Part shown: piece after piece, positions 1-12,583 of the stretch | Position numbering within the stretch: position 1 is the stretch's first letter | How the letters are laid out: the number at the start of each line of letters is the position of its first letter | Assembly (NCBI RefSeq): GCF_026914265.1 | Contig: NC_069125.1 | Coordinates: forward strand, 63,539,479-63,603,478 | Length of the DNA stretch: 64,000 nucleotides | From: Mya arenaria | Lineage: Eukaryota; Mollusca; Bivalvia; Myida; Myidae | Reading direction: 5' to 3' | The notes under the pieces: model-generated | What the model saw: the letters and a program-made list of their open reading frames with translations, nothing else | Databases searched by the model: none | Told to the model about the DNA's origin: nothing | Program-made: the position numbers and the translations under genes

Positions 1-1197
1 CAATTAATAATATTGCTTTTATATTCCAAAAAGGATGAATAAATGTCGAAAACAATGGTTCTTATGAAGGATACCGAGTTTAATTTGAATGAAATGAGCT
101 TAAAACACGGTATTTCTACCTTATGAGACTATAGTAAAATTTTAGCATTCACCAATCATTTAATATTTTTGTGCTTTCTGCTATATAAAATACACGGTTA
201 CAATCTTGTTATCAGTAATTATTACTTTTCATAAATGCATTATTTAGTATGTAGTTAAAGGTTTATCAGTCAGATTGATGTTTGTTACACATATGTATGT
301 ATTGATTTTGAATAAGAGTGTCACTTTAAATAAAAAATACCACAATCAAGCTAATCGATATCGGAGAGATATCTTCCATGTTATATCGTTTTAATACGTA
401 AACAGTTTGGATTTCACGTAGAAATCTGTTATTGTATGACAAGACTTTAATACTACCTGAGCAATCATTTGGATTTCCTCATCTTGATGTAGCTAATTTA
501 TCATCGCCCTTTAAATGTTTAGAATGTCTGCATATTGCGCATGAATAGCATTAGTATGGAAACTATACATCTGACACAGTAATATAATATAAACTTATAT
601 AATTAATTGAACAACTCTCATGCTAATTATCATATAGGTGTAGGAGCGGAACACAGCGAAGCGACTTTGTTTTTTTATTCACGAAGAAATTACTTAATAA
701 TTAACTCAATAAATTCCCACCGACATAATGTTAGCCCCTTCTAAATTGCATCAGCTTTGATAAAAAGCCGTGCGCTACTTTAAAACGAACTCTTACTCAC
801 TGCATGATATTTGAACGTCATCTAAATCAGCATTGGCACTAAAATGGCGCCTTTGCAAATGCATTGAAAATGTGTCAAATAACCAATTTGTAAATGCAAT
901 GTAAACGTATATGTCAGCTCGTCTTTGTGCTTTTTGGATTAAATTTTGTTGAAATAATTGATCAAGGGCCATTTTGACCTATTTCAAACACATCGTTTGT
1001 GTATACAATTTCGATGAGCAGGCGTGGTTGTATGCGCATGCGCAGTTATAGCAATTTATTTTAATCATGAAGAGTCGTTTTCAGCAATAAGTAACGAATC
1101 CTCACTTAATATTAGAAACAAAACATTTTAAAACTAGCGCCCCTGATTGGCTGAAAATGTAAGGCGAGCACTACATAAGTATAGTTATGGTGCTTTG
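1..1197. other. AT-rich sequence 3' of ammonium transporter A; no gene seen
   Basis: No ORF here has family resemblance, splice-site support or a composition unlike its surroundings. The stretch lies beyond the 3' end of the minus-strand transporter gene and ends at a miniature inverted-repeat element. Confidence 0.5.
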
Positions 1198-1541
1198 TTA
1201 AAGCTGCACTCTCACAGTTTTACAACTTTTTTTATTTTTTGTCTTGGAAAGAACAAAATCTTTCGTAAATATCTTCAAACCAATGATATAAGATTGCTGA
1301 CAAAAATCAGATCGTAGATTTTCAGATTTCCTTTCGAAAATTAATGTTTTATGGCTTAAACCGTTTAGAAAAATGCATAAAACATCAATTTTGGAACTTT
1401 AATATAAAAATCTGGGAATTAATTTTTTTGTCAGCAGTTTTATATAACTAGTTTCCATGGATTTTCGCAAAAATGTGCTCGTTTGAGGACAAAAATAAAA
1501 AAAGTTGTCAAAACGTTCAATCTGTGAGAGGGCAGCTTTAA
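1198..1541. mobile_element. Fold-back MITE, family 1, copy 1
   Basis: The left end reads TTAAAGCTGCACTCTCACAG and the right end is its near-exact inverse. The interior is also largely self-complementary: the word gtcttggaa near the left end recurs inverted near the right end, so the element could fold into one long hairpin. It is about 344 bp long with no coding capacity. Further copies lie near 45.5, 49.9, 56.3 and 57.9 kb. The superfamily is not identified. Confidence 0.85.
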
Positions 1542-1690
1542 GAGTGGGAGTATGATCTTGTTATTGGCCCCAGGCTGAGACACCGTTCCTATTGTTTGTG
1601 CTTTGTTCATGATAACGAATATCCAGCTGATCATCACGACTTTGTATGGAAACACAAAATAACTTAAGAGAAATAATTAAGATTACATAA

Positions 1691-1696
1691 TTTATT
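1691..1696 (-). terminator. Candidate polyadenylation signal of transporter A
   Basis: Plus-strand tttatt reads AATAAA on the minus strand, about 295 nt beyond the transporter A stop codon. This is the first canonical hexamer I noticed downstream. It is inferred from position only. Confidence 0.35.
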
Positions 1697-1989
1697 GTGC
1701 TTATTCAAAACATATCTCGCATTATTAAAGTGATAATATGAATAAGTTATCTGAATAAAATCTGTGTCATAAAAAGTACAACAATGAAATAAAACAATAG
1801 TAGATATAAAAATAAGATTTTTGGCTCTAATGCACATTTAATCGCCTTCTTTTCTAAATACAAATATAAGAAAAATATAAGAAAAATATCACGATCAAAA
1901 TATTTATAAAAGCTGCAGTTTACGTGAACAGAAGAAACGTCTATTGGTAAAATTAAAACCCATGTAAATTCTGTTGTTGTTTGGCGACC

Positions 1990-4900
1990 TCAGAGCTGGG
2001 TAGAGGAGGGGTTGGCAGATGGCCCTCGGGTGGGATTACTTCCGGTGTACCCTTTGTTCTCATAGCCTCGCATCGCGTCTACCTCCGGGCTTTCGCTAGG
2101 CCGAACGGTTTCCTTGATAGTCACATTGGTGTCTGTGAAAACATATTGAAATCTCATTTCAAATTGGTACACGGGATCATTAATGCATGTATAGTTGATT
2201 TTCTCATTCTGGATGACATTGACTAACTTGGAATCTAAGTTCAAACACGTAAAACGGCTATCACGACAGTAAAGTAGAAGAGATACATAAAAATTAAATA
2301 GTAAAATATAGATAAATAGCATGTTTAAACGAACTGTTGTGTTGATGAAAACGTAGCTTTCAAACAAGCTCTTCACCATTGCACACACATGCAACCTGAA
2401 CAGGGGCTGTAACTTAGGATAGTTACGTTTAGAGACGACAGTTTTGATGCTGGCGTTCGCGGCCTCCTTCATGAGGCCCATGAGCGCGTCTCCCTTCTCC
2501 CCCCACCCGTGTCCGTACGCCTCCGCCGGGTACGCCGTCTCCCCGTGCTTCGGGATGTCAAGACCTGCCATGGGAGAACACATAGGATATAATACAAACA
2601 CTAGTCTGTATACGTGTACATTAATATAATATATTAATCAGTTAACGAGGTTTTCGCGTCACGTTGGCTTGTAAAACGGCTTATATGTAACAGTGATGAA
2701 GATTTTATAGAAAGGCATTATGTGGTGATCGTATATATTATTAACCACGTAAGCCAACTGTTTGCAAGGTCGTTATAGCTGAAACCATCGTCGAACACCG
2801 AAGTCTGACCAATTCCTTAAGTACTTCGAAATGGCGAATTTCAGAATAGATCGACCATAAGTTTCCTACGATGACCTGATACCAAAAGCCGCGAATCTAC
2901 ACATAAAGCACTGACCTTTGACCTCGTATTCGAAGGGGACTCTAAAAATGTTGAGTTTTTTGAGCGAGAAGAACATGATAAGAGAGAGGACGGCCGCCCA
3001 GCTGAAGATAGCCGCCAACCCCGCGACCTGCCATGCCAGGTACTGTACAAAAAGATATAAACTGATATAATGATATAAAATGGAATCGGGACTGTTATTA
3101 CTATTCCAAAAAAAAAATGGGTATGGCTATGAACAATTGCTTTCATTTTGTGCCAAGTGTTGCCGGTCTTGCACTGATTCTGATATTACATTTCAAAAAA
3201 AGTATAACACAAATAAAGTTGTTATTTGACATGGTGGTCAAGAAAATGTATCTTCAGATATTATCATAGGAGACGATACCGCCTGGACAGTTTAACAATT
3301 TTTAAAGCAATATTCTCTTGATTGTTTATCATAAGAATATTTAAGACGCTAATCTGAAGAGCCTAACAATTCTTAAAGCAATACTATATTTCTAAAGAAG
3401 CTGATATGGTACTCACGTATCCGGATTTCATATCCCAGTGGTAGATGACGCCGTAGTCGTAGGAGAAGAGCGGCACACTTAGAACACCGACCACGCCCCC
3501 GCCGAAATGTACTGCAGGGAAGATATTTACACACAATGTTTTACGTTTTGACTGCACTGACTGTAACTATTAATATGTTGCCTACTGTAACAGACAAAAA
3601 ACTATTTTTAAAGAAAATATTGTTACGAACTGATTTATCCAAGTACAATGAAACCAAGTATCACATCGTGAGAGGCATTTATTGTGACGTAATCGTCTCG
3701 AAGCCGCAATTCCGATGCACACTTCTCATGTTCAAAGCAATCAAATAAATTCATGTGCTATTATAAGCCATCTTAGACGCTTTTATCAATGTTATTTTAC
3801 ATTGATGGACCAACAGGCGGTACAATCCTCCTTAATCGATTAGCATATGTTCAACAATCTGACGGAATACCAGAAATAACGCCCAAACCGCGCAATGTAA
3901 GCGTACCTGCAGTGGCGTCCAGTGGGTCGTCGACCTTGAGCTTGAGGACGAGCCATGTGGTGACCATGTAAGCGATCCCGCCGAGCACCCCCGTGATGAA
4001 GCCGAAATATGACTTGAACTGATTACACCCCGCGCAGACCGCTACCTGAAAATAAACATAAAATGTAAGGTTATATGAAGTATCAACCTCTCAGCCAATA
4101 TAGACGGATTTCACTAAGACCATGGCTGACTGAACAGCTCATGAATTACTTGGTGGGAGCAAGAACGGTATGCTGCTGATAAGCCTCCAGTAGTAAATTC
4201 AATGCATTTATGTTTGTATGGTCTGTTCAAGTCCCAACAGATATATATTATTTTGACCTCGAGAAAAGGGCAAATCTCACCACAAAATGAATTTGATCGT
4301 CAATTATACCAGCTAAAACTGTTAAGAAAGTCATTTCGGACTCTTTCATTGAACCATCGATAATTTATATTGCGTGTAGCAATGATATTTAGTATTAGAC
4401 TAATGGCTTTACTCCGTGACTTCATGTTCTTGTCGTAACTTTTTACGGCTATCACTCAGGGCTATTTCCATTAACCTCCAATCAATATTTAATTAAGAAA
4501 AATAGTTTGTGTTTATGAACTTTCTGAAAGATTTGCAGGATTTATTATCTCTACCTTAATGTATTATTCAATTCTTCGCTTTGAGCTGAATATGGCTTTA
4601 TTCACATGTAAGGCACAGAGGTTCCACATCAGGAACTCCTGGGAATTCAGATTTCCAGGAGTGTAATACTGTAAGAGAAATCATCACGACTGTCTATTGT
4701 ATACTGTATCTAATTCGAAACGTTATCGTGCGGGTAAAACGTTTAAGCCTTAAAAGCTCATTTATCACGCAAGTTTCGCATCAGAAAAAACACACTATAT
4801 AATACCGATATGACAGTTCCAGAAGAAGCAGAGCACGCTCTACAACATTGGCGATATAGAACAGCTGACAATATATAACACAGGTTAGCCTAGTGAACAT

Positions 4901-7900
4901 CATCAGAACTTTCATTGAGGAATTAGATATACAAAGAGAGAACAAAAAACAGAAAGTGCACGAAAGGTACATTCAAACTCAAAATGTCATGCATTGTTCT
5001 ACGATTTTAGGTCAACCAAATACCATGTTGTTTAAAATGGCCGAGCTACGATCTATGACCCAGGTCAACCAAATATCATGTTTATCTGACCCAGATCGAC
5101 CAAATGTTCATGTTGTTTTATTTGATGGAGCTACGATCTATGACCCAGGTCAACCAAATATCATGTTTATCTGACCCAGGTCGACCAAATGTTCATGTTG
5201 TTTTATTTGATGGAGCTACGATCTATGATCAAGGTCAACCAAACATGATGCCGATCTACGAATCAGGTCGACCAGATGTTTATGTTGTTTTATTTGATGG
5301 AGGTACGATCTATGACCCAGGTTAATTAAACATGATGTCGATCTACGATAGTGGTCGACCAAATGTTCATGTTGTTTTAACTGGTCTAGCTACGATCTAT
5401 GACCCAGGTTAACCAATTATCATGTTGATGATGGTATATATACGAATCAGGGCGACCAAATGTTCATGTTGTTTTATTTGATGGAGCTACGGTCTAAGAC
5501 CCAGGTCAACCAATTTTTTTATGTGATTGTCTATTAACGATCTACGATCGAGGTCAACCAATTCGTTTATTTTTTGGTTGATGTACGATCCGCGCGCTAC
5601 GCGCGCTAACACAATTGTACCATTATATGTTTATACGCTAGGATTTTCTAATATCTTCACAAAATTGAACATTGATATAAATCCTCAATAAACCCTTGAA
5701 TTTTTGCATTTTTGGCTAACGTTAGGCTCAACGTAACCCCCTAAGAAAGCAACGTTGTCAAAATAATTTGTATTTTAGCAGTTATTTCAATATTCGCATC
5801 AGCAATTTCGGATTTCACTCTTTAACAACATAAACAATTTGGAGCCCGAAAGACTGAAATTAGACGACGTCATTTGACCCACCATTCCCGTAAGACATCC
5901 GTTCAGTGTGGTGAGGAAACTCCATTTCGAGTCGCCGAAGTATTTGATCTTGTTGAGCACCAGCGTGGTGAAAGCGCCGCCGGAAGCCGCCAGCACGGTG
6001 TTTGTCACAGCCATGGCAACTGCCGCTCCGTCCCCATCCCCGGATATTGAGCCCTGAGAGGACCCGTTGAACGCAAAGAATCCAAACACCAGGATAAACC
6101 CGCCCAGAGATGCAAACTGCGGATGAAGAACAAAAATTGTTTTGTTTACCATGTGTTTTTTTTGTTACGTTAGATTAAGTGTATGTTTTAACCGATATTT
6201 CAGCCTGATTTCAAATGACTTATACCATACAAAAGTAGTAAATCTAGGTAATCAATCTAAAAGACGATTATCTTGTCGCATTTTATTCATGTACTATTTG
6301 CTTATTAGAACTTCTTAGGCTAAAAATACAGCTCTCCCGCTCAGACTAAATGAAAATGCATTTCCAGCAATACGATGAGTTTAAATCTGCTTAAGTCCAC
6401 GGAATCCCGATACAGTAATGAGCATGGATTATTGTGAAACTATAGCATCTTTGTTCATTTAATGAATGAATTGCGGGATTGATGTCGTTATGCCGGGTAA
6501 GTGTGTGGATTCCAAAGGACTCCACGCGTACTTTAACCAGCCCCGCTGCGTTTATATCACCGATATTGACATCAATTCCGCATTCATTCCTTATATTAAC
6601 ACCAATAGTTCATTATTTCATTCAAGAATTGTTAAAAAATACTTCACCTCACGGTAGTAATTCTTTCTTACCCATTCTGTAGATAGAACGACTCGACCGT
6701 AACCGGAAACAGTTCACATTAACGCGGGAAAAGATCAACCACTTAAGTCACTTTTAGACGTCAAATTAAACCAATACTGACAATAATACATTTGATTTAC
6801 CATACATTTACACTTTCTAAACTGTTGATTGCAGTTTTTCGGTGACTGCTGACACAATACAAACATTTATAAGATAAACAATTTTCAATTTACATGTATA
6901 TTGTTATGCGATGATTCGCGATCCGAACATATCCGAAGATGTTGCGTTTAACGGAATATACTTGCAATTGCCGAAAGGCATTTAAGGGATGGAAGCTGAG
7001 GTGTAAACAAACGAATGTAACTGCAACAACTTCACAGAAATAAATAAATAAAAAATCGAATTCACCATGATTTTAAATAAATATATTGGTTATTATGCAA
7101 TACACCGTTATGACTGATTTTTATACTTCCAACGACATCCAACAAAATATATAAAACCTAAATTACCGGAATTGAGTGTCCTCTTATTTCAATAGGACTT
7201 CCGTCGTTCCTGTCAAAGCGTCCTATGCGCGGACCCAAAGCCAAGGCACCGACGAAGGCCGCGATACCGCCGACCATATGCACCACACCACTTCCTGCAA
7301 AGTCCTGAAACATATAAATACTGTTTTTATATACAAGAAAACTCCTAACATAATGTTACAATGCATCTTCTGTAACCGACCATCGACGCATGCCGTTACT
7401 TATAAACGGAGAGTAACAGAGTGGGTCAGTCTTGATTATACGACGATGGAGTGGTTATAATGCAGTCGTGTATGTTGTAACGATAACCATGAAACAAACT
7501 ACACATGTAATAATAATCAACGATGGAAAATTATGCTGTTGAAAATTTCCTTAAGCATGTTTGAAATAATTTGTTTTTACAAGCACACTTAAACTTGTGG
7601 TTAAGCTGAGCATAGGAAGAGCATTATTTTCAGCGGGAAGTTAAAATTTGTATGGCAAGTAAAAGGAACAAAGCAATTGATTCTCTACACGTTCTATATT
7701 AATTTAAGTGAACCCCGACGTACGTTGTATCCAATGTTGACGAGCTCCCCGTCAAACTCGTACGTCCGTCCGTTCACCAGCCAGCCCTCCTCCGACCACG
7801 CCCAGTGAGTCACCACCGGGTAGATAAAGCCTGTCGGTACATACATAAACGAATCGTGTTTTCACCGGTAAATACATCATGTTCAACATGCCGTGTATAA

Positions 7901-10900
7901 AATAACATATCCTCTTAAATTTTGATAATGAGTTCAGCAGGATGAATGCAGGAAAAACTTAACAATGTCAATGTTGATGGATGATGGATGCATTTAACGA
8001 CGAAATAAGAGATTAAACAAAGGAAGCAAATGATTCATTTTACACCAGAAGCAGTTCAGATAGGGATCGGAAAATCCTAGATCTATTAATTCTCTTTGCC
8101 AAGATCCACCGAGAGCTTTCGTTAAATACAGCTGGACTTACGTCTGAATGCGCACCACTGTAACTTACCAGTAACGACTGAGCTGTAGATGATGTACGCA
8201 GTGAAGTCACAGCGCTCCGCCACGGCACCGGATACAATAGTTGCGGCGGTGGCGGCAAACACGAACTGGAAAAACCAATGCGCGTACATCGTAGCCGGAA
8301 GACCGCTGTGGGCGAAATAAGAGGCGCCAATGAACGGGTTCCCTTTTCCGAACGCTAGAGCGTAGCCAACAAGCCAGTAAGACACGCCACCAAAAACTGA
8401 AAGTGTAGATTAACATTAATAAAAAGTATTCACTTAAACGCTGATTGTTGGGAAGTAGCTGTAGTTGTCATCCGTTGTAAAAACAAGACAAACGAACTTT
8501 ATAAACAACATCAGTGCTGTAGGCAAAATGTGTTTTATTCTCTTTTAGTCTTTATTAAACTTTTTTCGAATATTCGAATACCGATTTTGACATTCGAATA
8601 CCAACGTTTGATCGAATATTCGATTATTCGTTTGCATCCCTATTATGTACAATAGTGATTGCAGGAATTTACATTCTCTGTAAATAACCAGGAAGCATTT
8701 ATTTACAGAGAATGTAAATTTCTGCAATCACTATTGTACATATATTACAGCACTTACATGAATCGAGGGCGTTTTTGATGAGGATGTTGACGGTGTTGCG
8801 ACTTCTGACGGCGCCGGCCTCCAGGAATGCGAACCCCGCCTGCATTACTGTCAAACATATTATAACGTGTAACATTGCCAACTCAGATCAGTGATATATG
8901 CTGAGCAAATTATGATTTTTTCCGTTGTAAGATATTCGAGCCATATTGATGATATTTCTTAATAACTTGCGTGGTATTGTTCTAAAATGTTGAAGTTGTT
9001 ATTTACGTCTGAAGACCGGTTAGGGATAAACAGATTAAATGTTAAACTGATTTTATATAGATTATGCACTTGCGTATTGAATGTACCTGTTGTCATAATG
9101 CCATTGAATAAATAAAGGAGGCGTTTTCCATTAATTTGATGCATTTCATGTCATCATGGATTATTTGCTGTATTTGTCCATTTTTATGACAACCAAAACG
9201 GCTATGTTCTGGCTTTTAATCCTTGATTATACAAAAGGTTATATCTCATTTTAAGCGAAGACACGCGCGAAAATGTAGTTTGTCTATGATCACGAGTGAA
9301 ATAAAATACGATCTTACACTGAAATCAACAACTTTTCTGTTTCTTTTATGCTCATTTTCGGAGAGTTATTTGAATTGGAATTTATTATTCCAAATACCCC
9401 CTTTTTTGAATACCCCTTTGCTAACCGGCCATCTGTGGGGGCCCTAACGCACAGTTTGGATCACCAACTTTCATTACTACGCCATCTTGTGAAGAAATAG
9501 TTCTCAATAAAAGAATTATAGGTTTATTTTTTCTCGTGTTTCAGTGCAAACATTTGATAAAAAATTGATAAACATTCATCAATATACTTTTATTTATGTT
9601 CTTAACAATAACACTTAATGCACGAATTAATTTTAAATTGAACAGTGCATGGATACATTGAAAACATAAAACTTGTCGCCATTTTCTGAATGAATTTTTG
9701 AAAGGTCGAAAATGTAAACAAAAACAAATGTGGTTTAACATTGAATTAAACATTTTTTTAAGTTGTACAGGTTGTTTCATGATACATGGTGTTATGATAC
9801 ATGTTTATTTAATCAACATAACTGTCAGATATCAGTCTTAATACGCTTGTATACGGGAAGTGTTTTTTTGAGTGAATATTCTGGGTAGTTCTTTTTACAA
9901 AGTCAGACAGTTTGCATGATATTAAATAGATGATATAAAATCGAATTTATGTTCGATCATTGGTTGCGTCTTTTGTTTTGTACGAAAACAAATGTTCGAG
10001 CATTCAGCTGTAAAGAAACGTTTGAAAAATAGGATCGCAATTTCCCCTATAGACGGTATGTTGTGTTTATTTCCAAAAAAGGTGTAGTGAAAATATCAAA
10101 TTTTCACTGTTTTTATTTCACTGTTCACCAAGAGCATGAAAGAATAACACAATTAATATACCATTTCAAATGAAGGTTTTTTATTTGATTTTTTTTCATG
10201 ATCGGGTATAAAAGTAAGTACATGTTTCCATTTGCAGTTTTAATGCTAAAAACTCCAACTTGGAATCGGAAAAAATATCTCAAAATGTGTTTTTTCGCCA
10301 TTGGCTATTGGAGATTATCTCATAGATGCCCACCTATCATGCCAGCATGGAAAATGATCAATATTTTGTACATGTGCATGGTGTGGACACATTCAATTTC
10401 GCCACAGACCAGAGTTATAGTAAACTTGTATAATTATACTGGTTCTATAAACGGCGACATAAAAACAGGACATAATTGACGGACAGATTTTCTTCAAGAT
10501 AAAACTATTTTTGTGTATTTCATTTTATCCATCATAATTTAACCATCAATCAGGGGCATAAAAATGCAAATGATATTCTTACGAGATGCGATAAAGTTTT
10601 CTTTCATATTTTTTAATTTGTAAGCGTTTTCTTGCTGTATATGTATTGCTTATTGTCCTCATTTTCAGTCCTGAATATTTAACACAGTAACTAGGCAATG
10701 GCTATAGAAGTGTATGCTAACTAAAGGACAATTTCAGCATTTTTATGAGAGTTGTAAAACATATCAATACATAATACATTTAGGTCATCTAAAAATGACA
10801 TGTTTTTACTGAACGGCCGTTTAGTCCCTCTATAAAGGAATTTGCTTGGAGATGACAAAACAATGCATGTTTTTGAAATTACTCGGTAATCCGGTTACTG

Positions 10901-12583
10901 TTCGAAGTATTTTTTGGCACTATCGGATCCTGAAAGGAATATTCGATAATTTACGTAATGTTTGTGTGATAGATTTGAAACATTGACACATATTTGGACA
11001 GAAGAGCATACAAATAAAAACCTTGTCTTTCATCTAAAACCAATCTGGCTAAACTAGAGAATGGGGTGGGCTTAGGGTGACACAAAAAAACATTATGTTT
11101 TCGTTTTAACGAAAGAGTCAGTGCATCTAAGCAGATCGTAACTCATTAACATTGTCGAAGTATAGGATTTCTATATTTTCAGGATAACTCAATATAGTTT
11201 ATGTGGGAATCTGTACACATCAATACAACAATTGGCAATGTAGTGCACTTACGGTAAATGATAATGCCCATGGTTATTAGAAACATGCTATCCAGACTGA
11301 CGTCCGAATTATGCTGCCGTCGCTGTAATTCCATTAGACGGCTTTGTAGCTCGGATACGTTGACGTAAGTCATCTTTCCACTCTCCAAACTGTGATACAA
11401 TCCTACGATGACTTTTTCGGACGTTTACAATCGCAGCTTCATATCAACTGAATGCCTTACGCCACTACTCAGTCCCGAATTATATAAGCTAAATAATTTA
11501 TAAAAAATCCGTTGGATTTCACATAGATCTCTTTCGAGTGAGTCTCTCCCAACGGAATAATTAATTAATAAGGTACTTTCTGAAGTTTCTCGAACATTTG
11601 TGTCCTCCAATGACATATCATTCAAGATTTATCTATAGTCCATATCGTTATGTAGGAGCATTGAAGAACATCGTTAACAACCGCCTCAGTGAAATGAAGC
11701 CATTGGGCTCACAGGGCATGGCTACTAATAATTATTATCAATACAACGTGCCCACGATTCTAATAACTTTTGTCACAACTGACTACGGCAACAAAGCATT
11801 CATGTAGTTGTACTAATTGCAATGCCAATGATGACTGGTCTTAGTGTTAAGATAATGTGTTAGATTCCATTGGTTTCAACGATGTGTGGTATGTATGGAT
11901 ACTGCTGATTAACTTGATGTGACGCTATACTAGGCAACACCATTCTCTAGATCGTTAACGTATAAAGCTATGCATATACATGTACTTATACGACATAATC
12001 AATCTTAATACCTATTTCATATCCGGTCATGTGGTCCATATTCTACGATAAATATATTATACCCAGATGGTGATTTTTTTTAAAAAAATGTATGTTTATA
12101 ATATTATCAACTATAGAAAAACTAGAGAAGATGTTTGTCTAAATATTCTCAGTGCTATGTTAAGACTGTCAAAATTAATGCATTTGCTTCGTACATCTGT
12201 AGCTATATATGGGAAGAGTATTGTTTAAGTGTCGCCTTTCCAATGTATACTCCTCTCAAACTATTATATCTGTTCCTTGGTCATAAGATACATGATAATA
12301 TATTGCCAGTTAGACTTGTAATGCGGTTCAAAGTTCAACATGCTTTATTTAGATTTCCAAGTAGGTTACCGAGTTGCTTTTCGAGTGAAAGTTTTAAAAG
12401 GAGACCGTAATAAATATTAAAATGTAGCAAGCAAGACGGACAGACGATAATGTACATACGGTAGATGATGAAGCCCATGACGAGAAGGAAGAACTGGTCC
12501 ATGCTTTCGCCTGCGACCGCCGCAGCCCCCTCAAGCGCTGCCACTATTTCGGCCATTTCCGTCATATTTGCCGATGTCTCCAT
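1990..12583 (-). CDS. Ammonium transporter, Amt family, copy A (11 exons, 520 aa)
   Basis: Polytopic membrane channel for NH4+/NH3. Exons, 5' to 3' on the minus strand: 12583-12460, 8847-8758, 8396-8169, 7830-7724, 7304-7167, 6116-5883, 4045-3907, 3511-3417, 3042-2916, 2564-2427, 2132-1990. All junctions are GT-AG and phases are consistent throughout. Family marks seen: [11 protein letters not shown] after exon 1, GAVAER, and the pore residues Asp184 and His192 in [13 protein letters not shown], with the partner His355 in [10 protein letters not shown]. These correspond to the conserved aspartate and twin histidines of bacterial AmtB. The C-terminal cytoplasmic motif [13 protein letters not shown] is present. 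The start is the ATG of [10 protein letters not shown] at 12583, matching copy B; a longer frame upstream lacks an ATG. The last exon adds a hydrophilic tail ending STQL. Length is normal for animal Amt proteins. Exon ends were placed by eye. Confidence 0.93.
2133..2426 (-). other. Stop-free last intron of transporter A
   Basis: The 294-nt intron between exons 10 and 11 has a GTAACT donor and a TTTTCACAG acceptor. Its length is a multiple of three and it has no in-frame stop, so retention would insert 98 residues and leave the tail in frame. The inserted peptide would include a strongly hydrophobic run (residues like [11 protein letters not shown]), resembling an extra membrane segment. Its AT richness suggests intron rather than exon. 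Confidence 0.6.
5023..5590. repeat. Minisatellite, about 85-bp unit, about 6 copies
   Basis: Lies in intron 6 of transporter A. The phrase gctacgatctatgaccca recurs near 5044, 5129, 5215, 5302, 5388 and 5485, each with a linked tgttcatgttgttttattt segment. Later units are more degenerate. Two short overlapping open frames on the plus strand are by-products of the repeat. Confidence 0.85.
8560..8640. repeat. Short ATTCGAATA-rich repeat
   Basis: attcgaata and its variants recur four to five times in about 80 bp inside intron 2 of transporter A, just before a hairpin. The word is palindromic at its core (TTCGAA). Function unknown. Confidence 0.55.
8646..8740. repeat. Perfect-type inverted repeat with 42-bp arms
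   Basis: Left arm 8646-8687 and right arm 8699-8740 are inverse copies with one mismatch, separated by 11 nt. The hairpin lies within intron 2 of transporter A and ends 17 nt from the exon 2 splice donor (8757). Copy B carries only one arm-like segment at about 19418-19447, at the matching position. Confidence 0.9.
11253..11373 (-). CDS. Alternative first exon (1b) of transporter A, or relic of a lost copy
   Basis: An ATG at 11373 opens a frame starting MTYVNVSEL and ending [12 protein letters not shown] at a GTAAGT donor, in the same splice phase as the main first exon. Joined to exon 2 it gives the usual Amt first helix running into LMQAGFAF. The last 14 residues match exon 1a in pattern ([10 protein letters not shown] against [10 protein letters not shown]). 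The preceding extracellular part is unrelated in sequence and similar in length. The result would be a 519-aa isoform. Alternatively it is the surviving first exon of a third, deleted tandem gene. Confidence 0.65.

Noticed and set aside
4893-5325. Two overlapping frames of 93 and 73 codons
   Set aside because: They are by-products of the 85-bp minisatellite in a transporter intron.
10198-10479. 93-codon plus-strand frame
   Set aside because: It lies within intron 1 of the minus-strand transporter, with no family resemblance; possibly part of an unidentified dispersed repeat.
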